NCBI GenBank assembly: GCA_015680905.1
Contig: CM027385.1
Span: 79,629,501-79,693,500 of the forward strand
Source of the DNA: Coptis chinensis
Taxonomy: Eukaryota > Streptophyta > Magnoliopsida > Ranunculales > Ranunculaceae
Length of the DNA: 64,000 bases
Direction: 5' to 3'
The translations under genes were made by a program, and so were the position numbers. Below, one piece after another: positions 34,900 to 46,400 of the stretch. The stretch's first letter is position 1. Each line of letters opens with the position of its first letter. Under the pieces are notes generated by a model that was not told the origin of the DNA, did not search any database, and saw only the letters and a list, made by a program, of their open reading frames with translations.

Positions 34900-35480
34900 T
34901 CTAAAATAATAATTTGTTTTATATCTAAACTTGTTATTATTATTATTTTTTCAATTGTGAATCATAAACTAGTTTGGGGTTTAGAGTTCAGAGTTCAAGG
35001 TTTAGAAATTCGCACCAACATATTTCACTTAATTATTTGAAATAATAATTTGTTTTATATCTAAACTTGTTATTTTTATTTTATTTTTTAAAATTGTGAA
35101 TCATAAACTAGGTTGAGATTTAGGGTTTAGGGTTTAGAGTTGTTTACAAATTTTCGTGCTAACATATTTTACTTAATTATTCAAAATAATAATTTGTTTT
35201 ATTTATAAACTTATTATTTTTTTATTTTCTTTTTCAAATTTTGAATCATAAACTAGTTTGGGGGTTTGGGGTTTGGGTTTAGGGTTTAGGGTTTAGGGTT
35301 TACAAATTTCGTACCGACATAAAAAAAAAATTCAAACATATTTCACTAAATTATCCAAATCTAAAATAATAATTTGTTTTATATCTAAACTTGTTATTTT
35401 CCATTTTTTTTATTCAATTGTAAATAATAAACTAGTTTGGGGGGTTTACAAATATATTTCACTCAATTATTCAAATATAT
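34900..35480. repeat. AT-rich tandem repeat with telomere-like TTTAGGG stretch
   Basis: Four diverged copies begin AATAATAATTTGTTTTAT at about 34904, 35041, 35184 and 35364 (spacing about 137, 143 and 180 bp). Each continues through ATCATAAACTAG(TT) and a GGTTTAGGGTTT-like stretch. The third copy contains about four consecutive TTTAGGG units (35275-35302), the plant telomere motif, presumably expanded from the repeat's own sequence. Confidence 0.8.
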
Positions 35481-35884
35481 CAAAATTTCAAATATATATA
35501 AAAAACTCATTCACTCCGTTTAGAGTTTAGGGTTTACATAGAATACTCAAGTTTCTCTACATACTCAAGGTTTCTCTACACACTCAAGTTTCTCTAAATG
35601 GAACATGAAGATGAAGAAGAAGTATTTGAGGTAATGTTTGAGGTACAACAACAAATTAGAGAAGGAGAAAATAGAAGATATGTTGAAAGTGAAGAAGTGG
35701 AACAAAATGTTGAAGGTCAAGGTGAAGAATTTGAAGATCGACAAGTCGAAAGCAAATGAAATTCGAGAAATCGTCGGCGACAAAATGCAAACCTAAATAA
35801 TGAGGTAACACTTGATTAAAATGAATACAAAACACTTGATTGATTGAATGAATGAATAAATGGATGCAAAATAAATGAATGCAA

Positions 35885-36125
35885 AACCCGAGCCCAAACG
35901 ACATGGCTGGGTCGTTCGGGAACACTACCAAACGACATGGGCCTGTAGTTTGAGAACACTACGGAACGACATGGCGGTGTAGTTTGAGAACACTACAGAA
36001 CGACATGGATGGGTCGTTTCATTACACTATAGCACTACATGGTCATGTCGTTTCATTACACTATAGAACTACATGGCCGGGTCGTTTGGACTCTTGATGA
36101 AACTACATGGCTGGGTCGTTTGAAA
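35885..36125. repeat. Second array, related to the palindrome array
   Basis: Six or seven units of about 35-40 bp alternate AACGACATGG or AACTACATGG with GGGTCGTTT and GAACACTAC spacers. The ACGACATGG/TCGTTTG words are those of the 33.9-kb array, but the TTTGAGTGT/ACACTCAAA palindrome is replaced by TTTGAGAACACTAC or TTTCATTACACTA. It lies between the acidic leader and the FAR1-like part of the MULE gene. Confidence 0.8.
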
Positions 36126-38279
36126 CTAAATGCAAATTGTTTGAGACTCTTGTTTTATTCTTCTATATGTAGAATTCTTTGCCGCTATCCGGGAACCGAT
36201 CTTTTGCAAACTCGAATGATGTGGATTGTCAACCGATTTTAAGTGATACAACAGAAATTTTTACTACGGAAGAGGTATGATTGAGTAGGCATTGATTTCA
36301 TTTTTTTTTTTTTAAATTTTCTAAATATAATTTTATTAGTGTATTAATAATAGTTGTTGTTTTTATGTGTTTAGGTCTTTTCATACACCGCGTGAGGAGG
36401 CAATCGATTGGGCAACCGCTAGAGGAAGACAAGTTAATGTTGTTGTGGTCATTGAAAAGTCGAGTGTGCCAAAGGAAACCGAAAGTAGCAAGATTGAATT
36501 TGAACTTGCGAGTGCTCAGTGTGTATCGGTCACACAAGAAGGAAGCGAAGAGAAGGCTAATAAGAGAAGGTCGGGAACCAAGAAATCGGGATGTCCATTT
36601 AAGTTAAAAGGTGTTTTTCAATAGCGACCGGCCGATAGTTGGAAAATTGTCGATTCTTAATGGTGTTCACAACCATCCATTGGCGAAGACCCTTGAAGGA
36701 CATGCATTTGCTACTCGACTAACCGCTCCAGAGTTCGAAAGTATTTGTCGAGATGAGTAAGTGTGGAATAAAACCTAAACAAATATTGGATTCCATCAAG
36801 AATAGGTATCATGATAACATCTCTAGTATATCCTAAGTCTACACCGCAAAGGCGAAGGTGAGGAAATGGATATGAGCGGTCTCACACAATTCACCAGAGA
36901 GATTGTGTGAGTTGTTAGCAAAAGAACATTATTTTGAGGAGTTGAGACAAGATGAGAATACCGAGGAGATAACGAGATTGTTATGGGCCCATCCGGAAGG
37001 TGTTAAGTTGGCTCGGACTTTTCCAACGATTTTTCATGTTAGACGCTACCTACAAAACTACCGTATCGGTGGCCTTTCAATACGGTTTGTTGGGGTGACT
37101 TCAATGTGGAAATCTTTCACCGTGTGTCAGTCTTTGCCGATCACCGAAACAACAAATCGACTATGAGTGGGTGGGCCTCGTGATCATTTTAGTGGCTTGC
37201 TTGGTGACATAAGCCCATCCGTGATCGTGTCGGCGGGGACTTAGCCCTCGATGAGTGCCGGCCGACGAGTTTTTCCTAACGCTACACAAGCATCTATGTA
37301 GATGGCATATCGCTACGTCGTCCTTTCAAAATGTTACGATATTTTTCCAACTACTGAGAACTTGTAGAGAAGGCCCGGTTCTCGTGGAACAACGTAGTCA
37401 AATCGAAGACGAGGTTATTTTTCAGCGTAGATGGGATGATTTGGAAAAATATTACGGGGTTGATACTCAATTTTGTTTGTTATTTGCGAGAGACTTGGTT
37501 TCCTCATTGGGGATCGATCGTATGTTGTTGGACCCGACCAACACATTCACTTTGGGAGTACAACGACCAATAGAGTTGAAGGGTCTCATCTTTCGGGTGA
37601 AGCGTGTACTAGGAAATGCAAACCGTCATGATTTTTTAAGTATGTTTAGCTTAATCCACCCGATTCTAGAGATCCGGATGTCCGAGATTAGAGCTACCTT
37701 CGAGAGAAGTATGATTGTAACTTCAAAGACCACCACCGGATTCCTTTGTTTCGCGTGAACTCGGAGGCATTGTCTCACGCAAGTGTTTAGACTTGTTATT
37801 TGAAGAAATAGATACGCGCGTAAAGCGTGTTAAAGATGGAGAGATAAGGTGTTGGTGCTATTTGCGCACGAGCCATGGACTGCCATGTGCTCATGAATTA
37901 ATTGAGTTTGAAGAGCAAGAGCGGTCCATCCCTTTGACTACTATCGACCCCTTTTGGAAAACATTGTCTACTTCTCCGAATGTGTCAGTGGGTGTTGGTC
38001 CCGATGTTGCACCTTCGATGGACTTGTTCATGAATAGGTTTGCAATGGTTTCGAAGAAGAAGAGCGAGGGTTATGATTAGGAAGCTTATGGAGATTGCCG
38101 TACCAGAAAGTACATGGCTAGTACCGCCTTGTGAGGAAGCAAAAACCAAAGGTCGGCCGAAAGGTAGCTGCAGCAGAAAGCTTCAAACTGGAGATGATAA
38201 CTCTTCAAAGCGAGATCCATCTCATTTTGAACATTCTCAATGTGACCATGAAGAGTGGGTCTCGTCACAACCAAACATT

Positions 38280-38490
38280 ACGCCCACCCAAAACACCCAC
38301 ACTACACCAAGAAAGAAGTCTTCTCCAAAACTACCAACCCAAAACATCCACACCACACCAACAAATAAGCCTTCTCCAAAAACACCAAAAACAACCACAC
38401 CAAGAAATAAACCTTCTCCCAAAACACCAAAAACAACCACACCACGAAATAAGCCTTCTCCAAAAACAGTCACACCACGAAATGTGAGAG
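38280..38490 (+). repeat. Coding tandem repeat in MULE-OTU linker
   Basis: About four to five units of roughly 45 bp encode variants of TPRNKPSPKTPKTT. They form a basic, proline-rich flexible linker between the SWIM finger and the OTU domain. Confidence 0.8.
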
Positions 38491-39007
38491 ATGGCTTAGA
38501 CTTTGGAAAGACGAGGGGTCCTAAGGATTACGGGTTGGATATTCCTGAAGAAATGCATAAATACATTGTTAGAGTCTATGACCCTGTTGGCGATGGCAAC
38601 TGCGGTTATAGAGCTTTCTGCATTGCATTAGGAAGAAGTCAAGAAGAATGGCCACAGATGAGAAGGGAGTTGTACGAAGAGCTTTCTGGACAACCTCCCC
38701 CTTTATTGTACTTTGTACAATCAAAGTGAGGTTTTTTATTCGATGAAGGAAATCCTACATGAAGAAGGTTACGCACCCTTAAATAAGTGGATGAGCATGC
38801 CTTTTGTTGGATACTTATTTGCTTCAAGATTTAATGTTGTCCTTATGCATTTAGGAGCTCGTCAGTGCTTCCTTTCTCATGCGGTGAGAACCCAAGCAAA
38901 TCTCGAGAGAGTGACCCAAGTGTTGGGTAGCGCACATATTGGTGGAAATCATTTTGTCAATGTTGAACTTGTTGAAGATTGTCCGGTTCCTCCAGTAATG
39001 CGCCAAT

Positions 39008-39450
39008 CACTATACCAAAACAGGATATTCTTAACGGCGCAAAACCGTTACTAAATTTTTTTGTAACGGTTTATTTCCGTAACTGTTTGGGCGTTATTAA
39101 TATGTTAAGTTATTTACTTACGGTTTTTAACCGTTACAAATTCTTTTTAGTAACGGTTATTTAACATTACTAAAATTAATTACTAACGGTTTTCTAGACT
39201 CAATCACATTAAATATTTTCAACAATAGTAACGGTTTTCTTCAATTTCTAACAGTTTGTACACGTAGCTTAATGAAGACATTAGTAACGGTTATAAAAGA
39301 TTAGTAACGTTTTTTTGTGTAGTATGTGTTGCTAATTGAATAATTTACTAACGGTTTTTGCACCCATTTCTAACGTTTTTCCTACTTTATAAGTGTTACT
39401 TAATTAAGAGCTTAGTAACGCTTTTTTGCCATTACAAAACAATTTCATAT
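39008..39450 (+). mobile_element. CACTA (En/Spm) transposon, left terminal and subterminal region
   Basis: CACTATACCAAAACAGGAT at 39008 is a canonical CACTA terminal inverted repeat. Over the next 430 bp come about a dozen copies of TAACGGTT or AACCGTTA in both orientations, the subterminal transposase-binding repeats of such elements. It interrupts the OTU coding region of the MULE gene; the 3-bp flank is AAT. A weak inverted terminus TTTTTTTGTGTAGTA at about 39309-39323 could be the right end of a very short derivative, but the repeats continue past it, so the true right end is unresolved. Confidence 0.75.
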
Positions 39451-42056
39451 TGAAAAAAAATTAATTTCTCCTGCCACACATTTACCACCTTCATCAATCA
39501 CGTGCATAAAATACCCCCATTTTTTTTTGAAAATTCCACAAAAGTTACCAATACACAGAAAACCTCACAAATACATCCAATCAAGTACGTACTCCTTTAT
39601 ATTACTACAAATCGCAACCAAAAAGTCATACATATAAAGAACATGCGGAAATTTGATTCACAAGGAAATAAACATTTTAGATTTATCAGGGAACTCATCA
39701 TCTTCTTCTTCGACTATCTAGGCCTCGACACTCCATAAATCTTGAGTCCTGAGAATAACATAAATTAAAATACGTAAGACAGGCAAAATGAAAGAAACAT
39801 TCATACCTGAATTTAGTAAATACTAATTTCAAGTCTAATTCCAAATATTACCCAAGTACCTCAAAAAACTTTCCAGTCAAATGATTTTTTGCAAGACAAA
39901 ACATATATGAGTGCATAATGCTATAAACATACTATTTAGTGTTGTAACAGTACCAAATATTCACTAAAGTGAAAAGTCTATTACAACTAAGAACATAAAA
40001 AGCATCGACCCGAATAAATGATCCCGGGTGTCAACTAATAAAAGCTCATTTGCTCAAAACCCATGCGGTAATATTTTAAGTTGTGTAAAACATATGATGA
40101 ACATTTGCAACTTTAGGAAGAACATTGACCCTAAGCTCAAGAACCTACTAAAACATATCAAGGCGAAGCGGGTATAAAGAAGAAAAGAGAAAATAGTGAG
40201 CGACTCACTGCTAATAGGACACCTTGTACACTACAATCACCGGGTGTGCAAAAGGTCACCTTCTTCTGCATTACCTCCGATGATAAGAATCGTTACATTA
40301 GGAAAATCGAAATATTTCAAGGTAATCGTTGTTGTCGCGAGTAGTACCTTATCATAAGTTCATAGTATAATAAGTTCGGACCATTAACGGGGATCACCGG
40401 AAAACATTTGAATACACGGCTTCCCCACAATTTTGCTTGTGAGCCACAATATTTTGTCATGCCCAAACAATATTCCTACATGACCTCATGTATAAGGCGG
40501 TTGCCTCATGTCACAACTCATAATGAATAAGAGAAGACAATATGCACCTTTAATAGTAAGACAAGCCTCCGGTATAGCTCATGATAACATGGGAATGAGT
40601 CCGGACATCGATGTCCTTTGGAGGGAGCTCGCGACCGGCATGATTGTAAAGCTCATGTTTAACATTGGAATGAGTCCATACACGGATGGCGATCCAGTCA
40701 AAACCACCATAAACACTCAAATTGAAATCTTAATATGGCTAAAACTGCCATTCAAGCTACCCGATGACAAAGCCGGACCCAACACATTCTGATAGTGATG
40801 ATCTCTTGTACATCTCCGCATTAGTTCGGACCATCAAATCCATGTAGATAATCACAACTTGCGTTCTACAATAAACAATGATTGGTGATAATGACTTAAA
40901 TTCAAATTTAATTCCCTCAAGTAGCAAAGACAATAGCACGCTAAGGAAATGTATTAGCTTTAAGAACTTCACAATGAGAATTTTACCATCAAAATCTTGT
41001 AAGAAGCCAAGCAAATCAAAACACAACACCGGATGGTCAAGCTGCTCCATTATCTTGCATAACCTACGTAAACATGCATATTAAACAATAATTACTAAAT
41101 GAAGCTAAAAGAAGAGCTATCTAGATTGGAAATGATTGTAACATGGTCTTTCAATATTGTAGTATAGAAATCAATGAAATTCTTGTCACTCAAACGGGTG
41201 AAATAGCAACGGTGGTTCTGATTCTACTAAAAGAAAGTTGATAAATCTGAAAATGAAAAGCAAACAAAGAAAAGTTACCTTCTCTTAAATTTGGAAAGTA
41301 AATGGTGCCAGAACGGATAGCATGTATAGCCTCTTTAAATTCATTCCCTGCATTTTTTCTCATGTATTAGCCAAAACTAGTAACCATAATGCGTGAACTC
41401 AATACCTGCACGGCTTCACCCCTTGAAAACTTCGCGAGAATGACAATTTCACAATCAAATTCTTGTAATAAGCCATATTTCAAAACTCCACACCACAATG
41501 CACTCGAAATGCTCCAAAGATCCCACATAACCCTGAGGATAGACACATTACACAACAGCTTAAGCTAAAGGGAGAACTCGTAATAAGAAAATGGGTGTGG
41601 GTGCAAAATGGGATTTGAATAATAACTAGGTAAGGGAATCAATGATTTACTGTTCAAAACAAGGGTGGACCACGGGTTCAACAAACGGATAAGTACAAAA
41701 TCTGAAATGAAAAACTCAAAAGCAAAGAGCGATTAGTTACCTTTTAAAAAGCTAGAAAATCAACAAGTTCTTTCCGAAAAAAATAGCACGCCCAAACCTC
41801 TTTAAACTCCTCCCTGCATTCTTTCATGTCTTGACCCAAAACCAACTCGGCCTTGACTAGACATGCAATTCCACAATTTGAACCGAGCTCACTCATTCGC
41901 CAAAGGTGCTCCAACCCATCCCACCATAATATCTAATCTACTACCCATATATTTTACACTTTGGACAATTGCCAGAGACATCCAACTTCCTAAAACTAGT
42001 ACAAAATCATCAGAACTACAATACACAAGCTTTACATAAATATCCAACAAATTACC
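39451..42056. other. Unrecognised sequence, possibly CACTA interior
   Basis: No transposase domain is recognised. Three diverged blocks near 40960-41060, 41400-41540 and 41800-41940 share a word order (an AATTCTTG/ATCTTGTAAGAAGCC-like piece, then GCTCCA...ATC), suggesting a repeated unit of about 430 bp. GGAATGAGTCC also occurs twice (near 40593 and 40668). It may be CACTA interior truncated at 42057 by the LTR that follows. Confidence 0.35.
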
Positions 42057-43427
42057 TGATAACTCATAAAATGTATAGTCTACCTACGAAATGAACGATG
42101 AATCCAAACGTAAGTAAACTAAACTTTTTAACTGATGCTATTTTATTTATCAAAGATTTATTCTACTCTCAACCAATTGAGATATAGTGGAGTAGATAGA
42201 GTTCGTTCCACTCCTAGTGCTCTAGCATGGATGTTTTCTAATCTAACTAGTCGTTTTTAAGTCTATGAGAGTTTACGAAGGGAATTATACTACGATGCAA
42301 CTACCCACAAGATGCAACTAGTCGGTTATCAGAATACTAAGGGAATGCTACGTTGATTCTATGATAAGGAGTTAGAGGGGGATTGATTCCACCATAACTC
42401 AACTTAATCCACTAATCCATTTAATCGTAATCCGAATGAGCGCGCGCTTGAGATAACAATTGGTTATTCCTAATCCCTAATTATACATGGCATTTCTACC
42501 AATTATAACTAGCATGTGAACAATTAAACCCATTCTCATGGTGAACTAATCATTTCTAGAGTGGAATAGAAAATACGACGACTCTACGATAATCGGACTC
42601 AAGCTTTCATCAAGGCTTCACAACCCCCTCTAATGGAGGTTTAGCCTTGAATCATTCCGCAATCATTTCCATTTATATTAAAACTAAACATAATATAAAG
42701 CATTGAAATTTATTTAATTAAACAATAATGGAAATCTAATTAATAACTATGAAATGATAACGAACAATAATGGAATTTAGATCTAGAAATCGAAATTGAC
42801 AAAATAACTATTTTTATTATCTAATCAATCAAGAACAATGATTCAGAGATTAATCTAAAACAAGAATTGAAATGAAATTAAACTTAATTAAACTAATGAA
42901 AACTAGATCTAGAATTAAGGTTTAATGGAGGCTAACTAATCTAATTTATTTTCTAACCTAACTATCTACCATTAATGAAGAGCTAAGCTTTTGTTCTTAT
43001 ACATTCAGATCCAAAATTCGTGTATGGGCTTGGAGCCAGGGTTTGGGCCAGAGAATCAGGCCCAAAACCCAATTCTTTCGGTCCAAAAAGGCCTCTTCAG
43101 CTGCAGTTGACTTCCACAGACTTTTCGTCCACTTCTGCTCCTCTGATTGGGTCAAGGCTTGGACCATTGCAAAGCTCTTTCCGAGCCGGTCGTTTTGACA
43201 TAAGGTATGCCCAATTCAGGTCCGAGTCCAAAGATACGGCTTTGGAAGTTCTCACGACTTTTGCTCCTTTATCTCGCTAAAGTGGTACATTTTCGCACAT
43301 AATGGACTTTGAAACCTGAAATGCATAAAACAGCGTAATCGGTGTTAACTCTTACTTATTATTCACATAATTGGTCTAACAAGTATGATTATTAAGGGGT
43401 TAAAACTACAGTTTTGGGCTCTTATCA
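42057..43427 (-). repeat. 3' LTR of a Tat/Athila-like Ty3 element
   Basis: The 1371-bp LTR reads TGATAAGAGCCC...TTATCA on the minus strand. A polypurine tract (TTTGGGGTGGTT on the minus strand) abuts its start at 43428-43440, which marks it as the 3' LTR of an element whose interior lies to the right. It is closely related to the solo LTR at 853-2006. Confidence 0.8.
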
Positions 43428-46400
43428 AACCACCCCAAACAAACATTTTGCTTGTCCTCAGCAAAGATGAGAAATTAGAATAAGTGACCAAAAATGGAGT
43501 TCTACCTAATCTCGTTTATTTGAGTGCGATTGCATTGACCATATGCAACAAGGCCTTAAACCACTAGGAATTCCCTAGTGGACGAGTTATACCCTCGTGA
43601 GAGTTTTTCGGTTGAAGGTACTCCTCACAAACTTCATCTATACTACAACGACTAAGAAAATAAAACTATTGTTTCCTTATTCATGCTCAACTATCTATAC
43701 ATCTCTAGCAATTACATAAGAATAACCAGTCAAAACCCTAAGTTAATATATGCATAATAATCAATCATCTACAATAAACATATATACAATGAGTAGTACT
43801 ATCAAATGTTTAGCGGGGTTTGTTTTCGGAGAACTTCGAATGGCGTCCAAGTAGGTTCTCACAATAATAGTCAAGAAACAACACTCTGATTTTTGCACTC
43901 AAGTTTTGCTACTCCAAAGTGTACAGTGGGCACACTTTACCTTACAATCTCAATGACAACAAGGAAGCGGGGTCAATCAAACACATCACGCCACTTACTA
44001 TCACACTAACCTATTCCTAATGAAAGCCAGAGGTCTTTGTTAGGTGTTCTGAGGGATTAGGAGATGGTTTAAGAAGGAAGGAAATGGATATTCAAAAGGA
44101 CAAGTCTGAGATAATAGAGTCTTCAGATACGTAACTTAGAGAAAACCTTGTTATTTTCTTTTGCTTCTACACTTTGTTTCCATCCTTATTTTTTTTTTTT
44201 TTTTTTTTTTTTTTTTCTTTTCCTTGGCTTTTTGACTCCTTTTTATTCTATTTTTTTGGAGTTTTTATTTTATTTATATTTTTTCTTTTCTTTGGATGGA
44301 AACTTCTTTTCTTTATTTCTGAAGCAAGTAACAATTTTTGTTTACTGTGTTTTCTCTTCTTCTTTCTTCACTCATTCTATTCGGACTTATTCTAAATTGG
44401 GTAGGTTGATTTATTTATTTATTTTTTTTTTTTTTTTTTGTTTTTGTGTGGGGTAAAAGGAATTGTGGTGTATGGAAGGCTAAAGAAAAGGCTCTGAGTG
44501 GTGACTAGCGGAAAATAATTCATAGGTTTGAATTTCTGGCTATATCGATCCAAAGAGCCGCCTAAATTCTCACTTAGGATATGGTTTAGTGATCAAGCAA
44601 GTGGACGTGTGATTTCTCTATCCGATTTTTACTTCTCCCTTGTGTCATTTCTCAAATGTTTATTTCATATAAGGCTTTTAGGCTATATTCTCACAGATTT
44701 GTAGAATAAGTACTCTAGCCTAGATTTTAAACTTTCGCTAACAATCATAGATACTCATGTAATATATTTATAGATAGATGCAAAGATTATTTACCTACGT
44801 ATTAACCTAAGTTTCTAACAATTATTCGATGCAACAACTATGTGAGACTTCTAGATTGTTAAGAGCATGGAGAAAAGAAAACAATACCAATATTCCTAAG
44901 TGTATAGCATAAACTTATTTATTTATATTTTTAAATTTTTGAAATTTTAACTAGAAAACAAATGCATATTATATATATCTATATCCTAACAGATGTCTTA
45001 ATTACACGTGATTCTATGCCCCCCCCAAACAAGAAGCATGCTTTGTCCTCAAAGCATTGTAAATAAAGAGGGTAAGAAAAATACCATTGAAGCGCGTGAA
45101 ATGCAGAAACATCTGCAAAACAATGTTAGAACGTACTAATATAGGAAATAAAAACTGACGCAACTCTATAAGAGTTCCACCCATTATGGGGTTAACATAA
45201 TTAAATTGCTTGGGACATAAGCAGACACTAAATGTAAACTAAAACTTACCTCCACTCCGTTGTTATTCGTCATCTTCGTCATCCTCTACTTCTATAAAGA
45301 AGTGAGGTTCCTTCGGCCCTGCCATGCTATGATAATTTGCCGCTTCACGCCATTTATCATCTATGGTTGCTAACCTATTAAGTGCCACTTGGTCCGATGG
45401 GGTGTAGGGTGCAACCCGGTGAGGTTGTATCCGCCACCCATGCCAAGTCATCAGACGCGGAAAGATCGAATAATACTATTGGTGGGTCGCGACCGTGTCT
45501 ACCTTAATCCAATCCGTGAAACGTGTACAAAAAACAGGGGAAAGAAACATAGCATAACACGTGAAATTAGAACAGGCATAAGAAGGTACTTATGCCTCAT
45601 AGTATAGGCTGGCTCGTGCTAAACTAGACATCAAAGTCAGGGGAAGGTCATAGAACCGGCGTCCATTGGCTAAAAGCAAGGAAAGCGGCGCAAGTGGCGT
45701 CATTCACGTAAGAAAACGCCATTCCCTAAAATGTTTAGCATTATCCGAACATATAAGTTCCTATGTTCATGGACGGGCTACCAAGAACGCGTTATAGTCC
45801 CCTTGGTCCTCAATATGGAAAATGCCGCCCCATAAGCCTCGTGCAAAGACTCATAAGTGTAGACATGCATATTATCGACCCAATAGCACCATGGGTCTTG
45901 TATCTCAGCGGCATAGCAAGTCCAAGAACAAATGCTAGCAAGAACACGGTAATCTCCATTGGTTCATTGTCAATGTTGATGGAGAACACTTGTTCTCCAT
46001 CCGGTCTCTCAAAGAAAATGCAGTTATTATAAAAATAAGATGCAAGTCTTTGGAGAATAAAGTTCACCCGGTCTTACCATAAGAGGTTCCTGACCAACAT
46101 ATGTGATCACCTCGCTTGAAACCAAGCACCGTAAGAAGTAGTGCTTTTGGAACAAATCTTCGAAAGATCGTTCGGTATCAATATTGGAGATGTCATCTCA
46201 AAATTACGCTTTGGAATAGCGAATGATTCGGATACTACACGCGAAAAACTGGAAAATTTCTGGTCCGAGAAGTCGAGGCGTATTGGGCATTAACTTAAGT
46301 GCTGGTGGCCTTTTTATTTTGGAATTCCAAGAACTTTAGCTGGTCGCTCGACTAGCGCGGGGCTCTTTGTATTTTTGATTTCCAAGTAACTTAGCTGGTC

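Larger units (their letters stand above)
33800..39007 (+). mobile_element. Mutator-like element (MULE) region carrying a transposase-OTU gene
   Basis: This region holds in order a palindrome array (33935-34740), an AT-rich tandem array (34900-35480), and a MULE gene (35598-39007) with a second repeat array inside it. Sequence at 33805-33840 (AAATTTGCCATATTACAAG and a second TTTGCCAT) resembles MULE terminal sequence. No matching right terminus or 9-bp duplication was found, because a CACTA terminus cuts the region at 39008. Boundaries are therefore approximate. Confidence 0.6.
35598..39007 (+). pseudogene. MULE transposase with FAR1-like N-terminus, SWIM finger and OTU domain
   Basis: Parts in order: an acidic leader (35598-35759, MEHEDEEEVFEVMFEVQQQI...); an open stretch to a GT donor near 36272; a FAR1-type zinc-binding region (about 36365-36624, ending KKSGCPFKLKG) with a VHNHPLAKTL block near 36670; a degenerate MULE transposase core (about 36900-37760); a SWIM-type finger CWC...CAH (about 37852-37895); a basic repeat-rich linker (38280-38490); and an OTU cysteine-protease domain with GDGNCGYRAF near 38590 and GGNHFVNVEL near 38940. 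Multiple stops and frame changes break the transposase core, and one frame change lies inside the OTU domain at about 38700. The OTU reading stops where a CACTA terminus begins. Transposase-OTU or ULP fusions are known in plant MULEs; this copy is inactive. Confidence 0.75.

Noticed and set aside
35275-35302. True telomere or fusion point
   Set aside because: Only about four TTTAGGG units, embedded in a tandem repeat whose other copies contain precursors of the motif.
38237-38473. Minus-strand frame with a VFGEGLF repeat
   Set aside because: Antisense image of the coding tandem repeat in the MULE-OTU linker.
39309-39323. Right CACTA terminus of a miniature element
   Set aside because: Terminal base does not match, no AAT flank, and subterminal repeats continue beyond it; kept only as a weak possibility in the feature text.
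40508-40792. 94-codon plus-strand frame as CACTA transposase
   Set aside because: No TNP2 or other transposase motif could be recognised.
44148-44456. Phenylalanine-rich frames near 44.2 kb
   Set aside because: Produced by a poly-T tract and T-rich surroundings, not a membrane protein.
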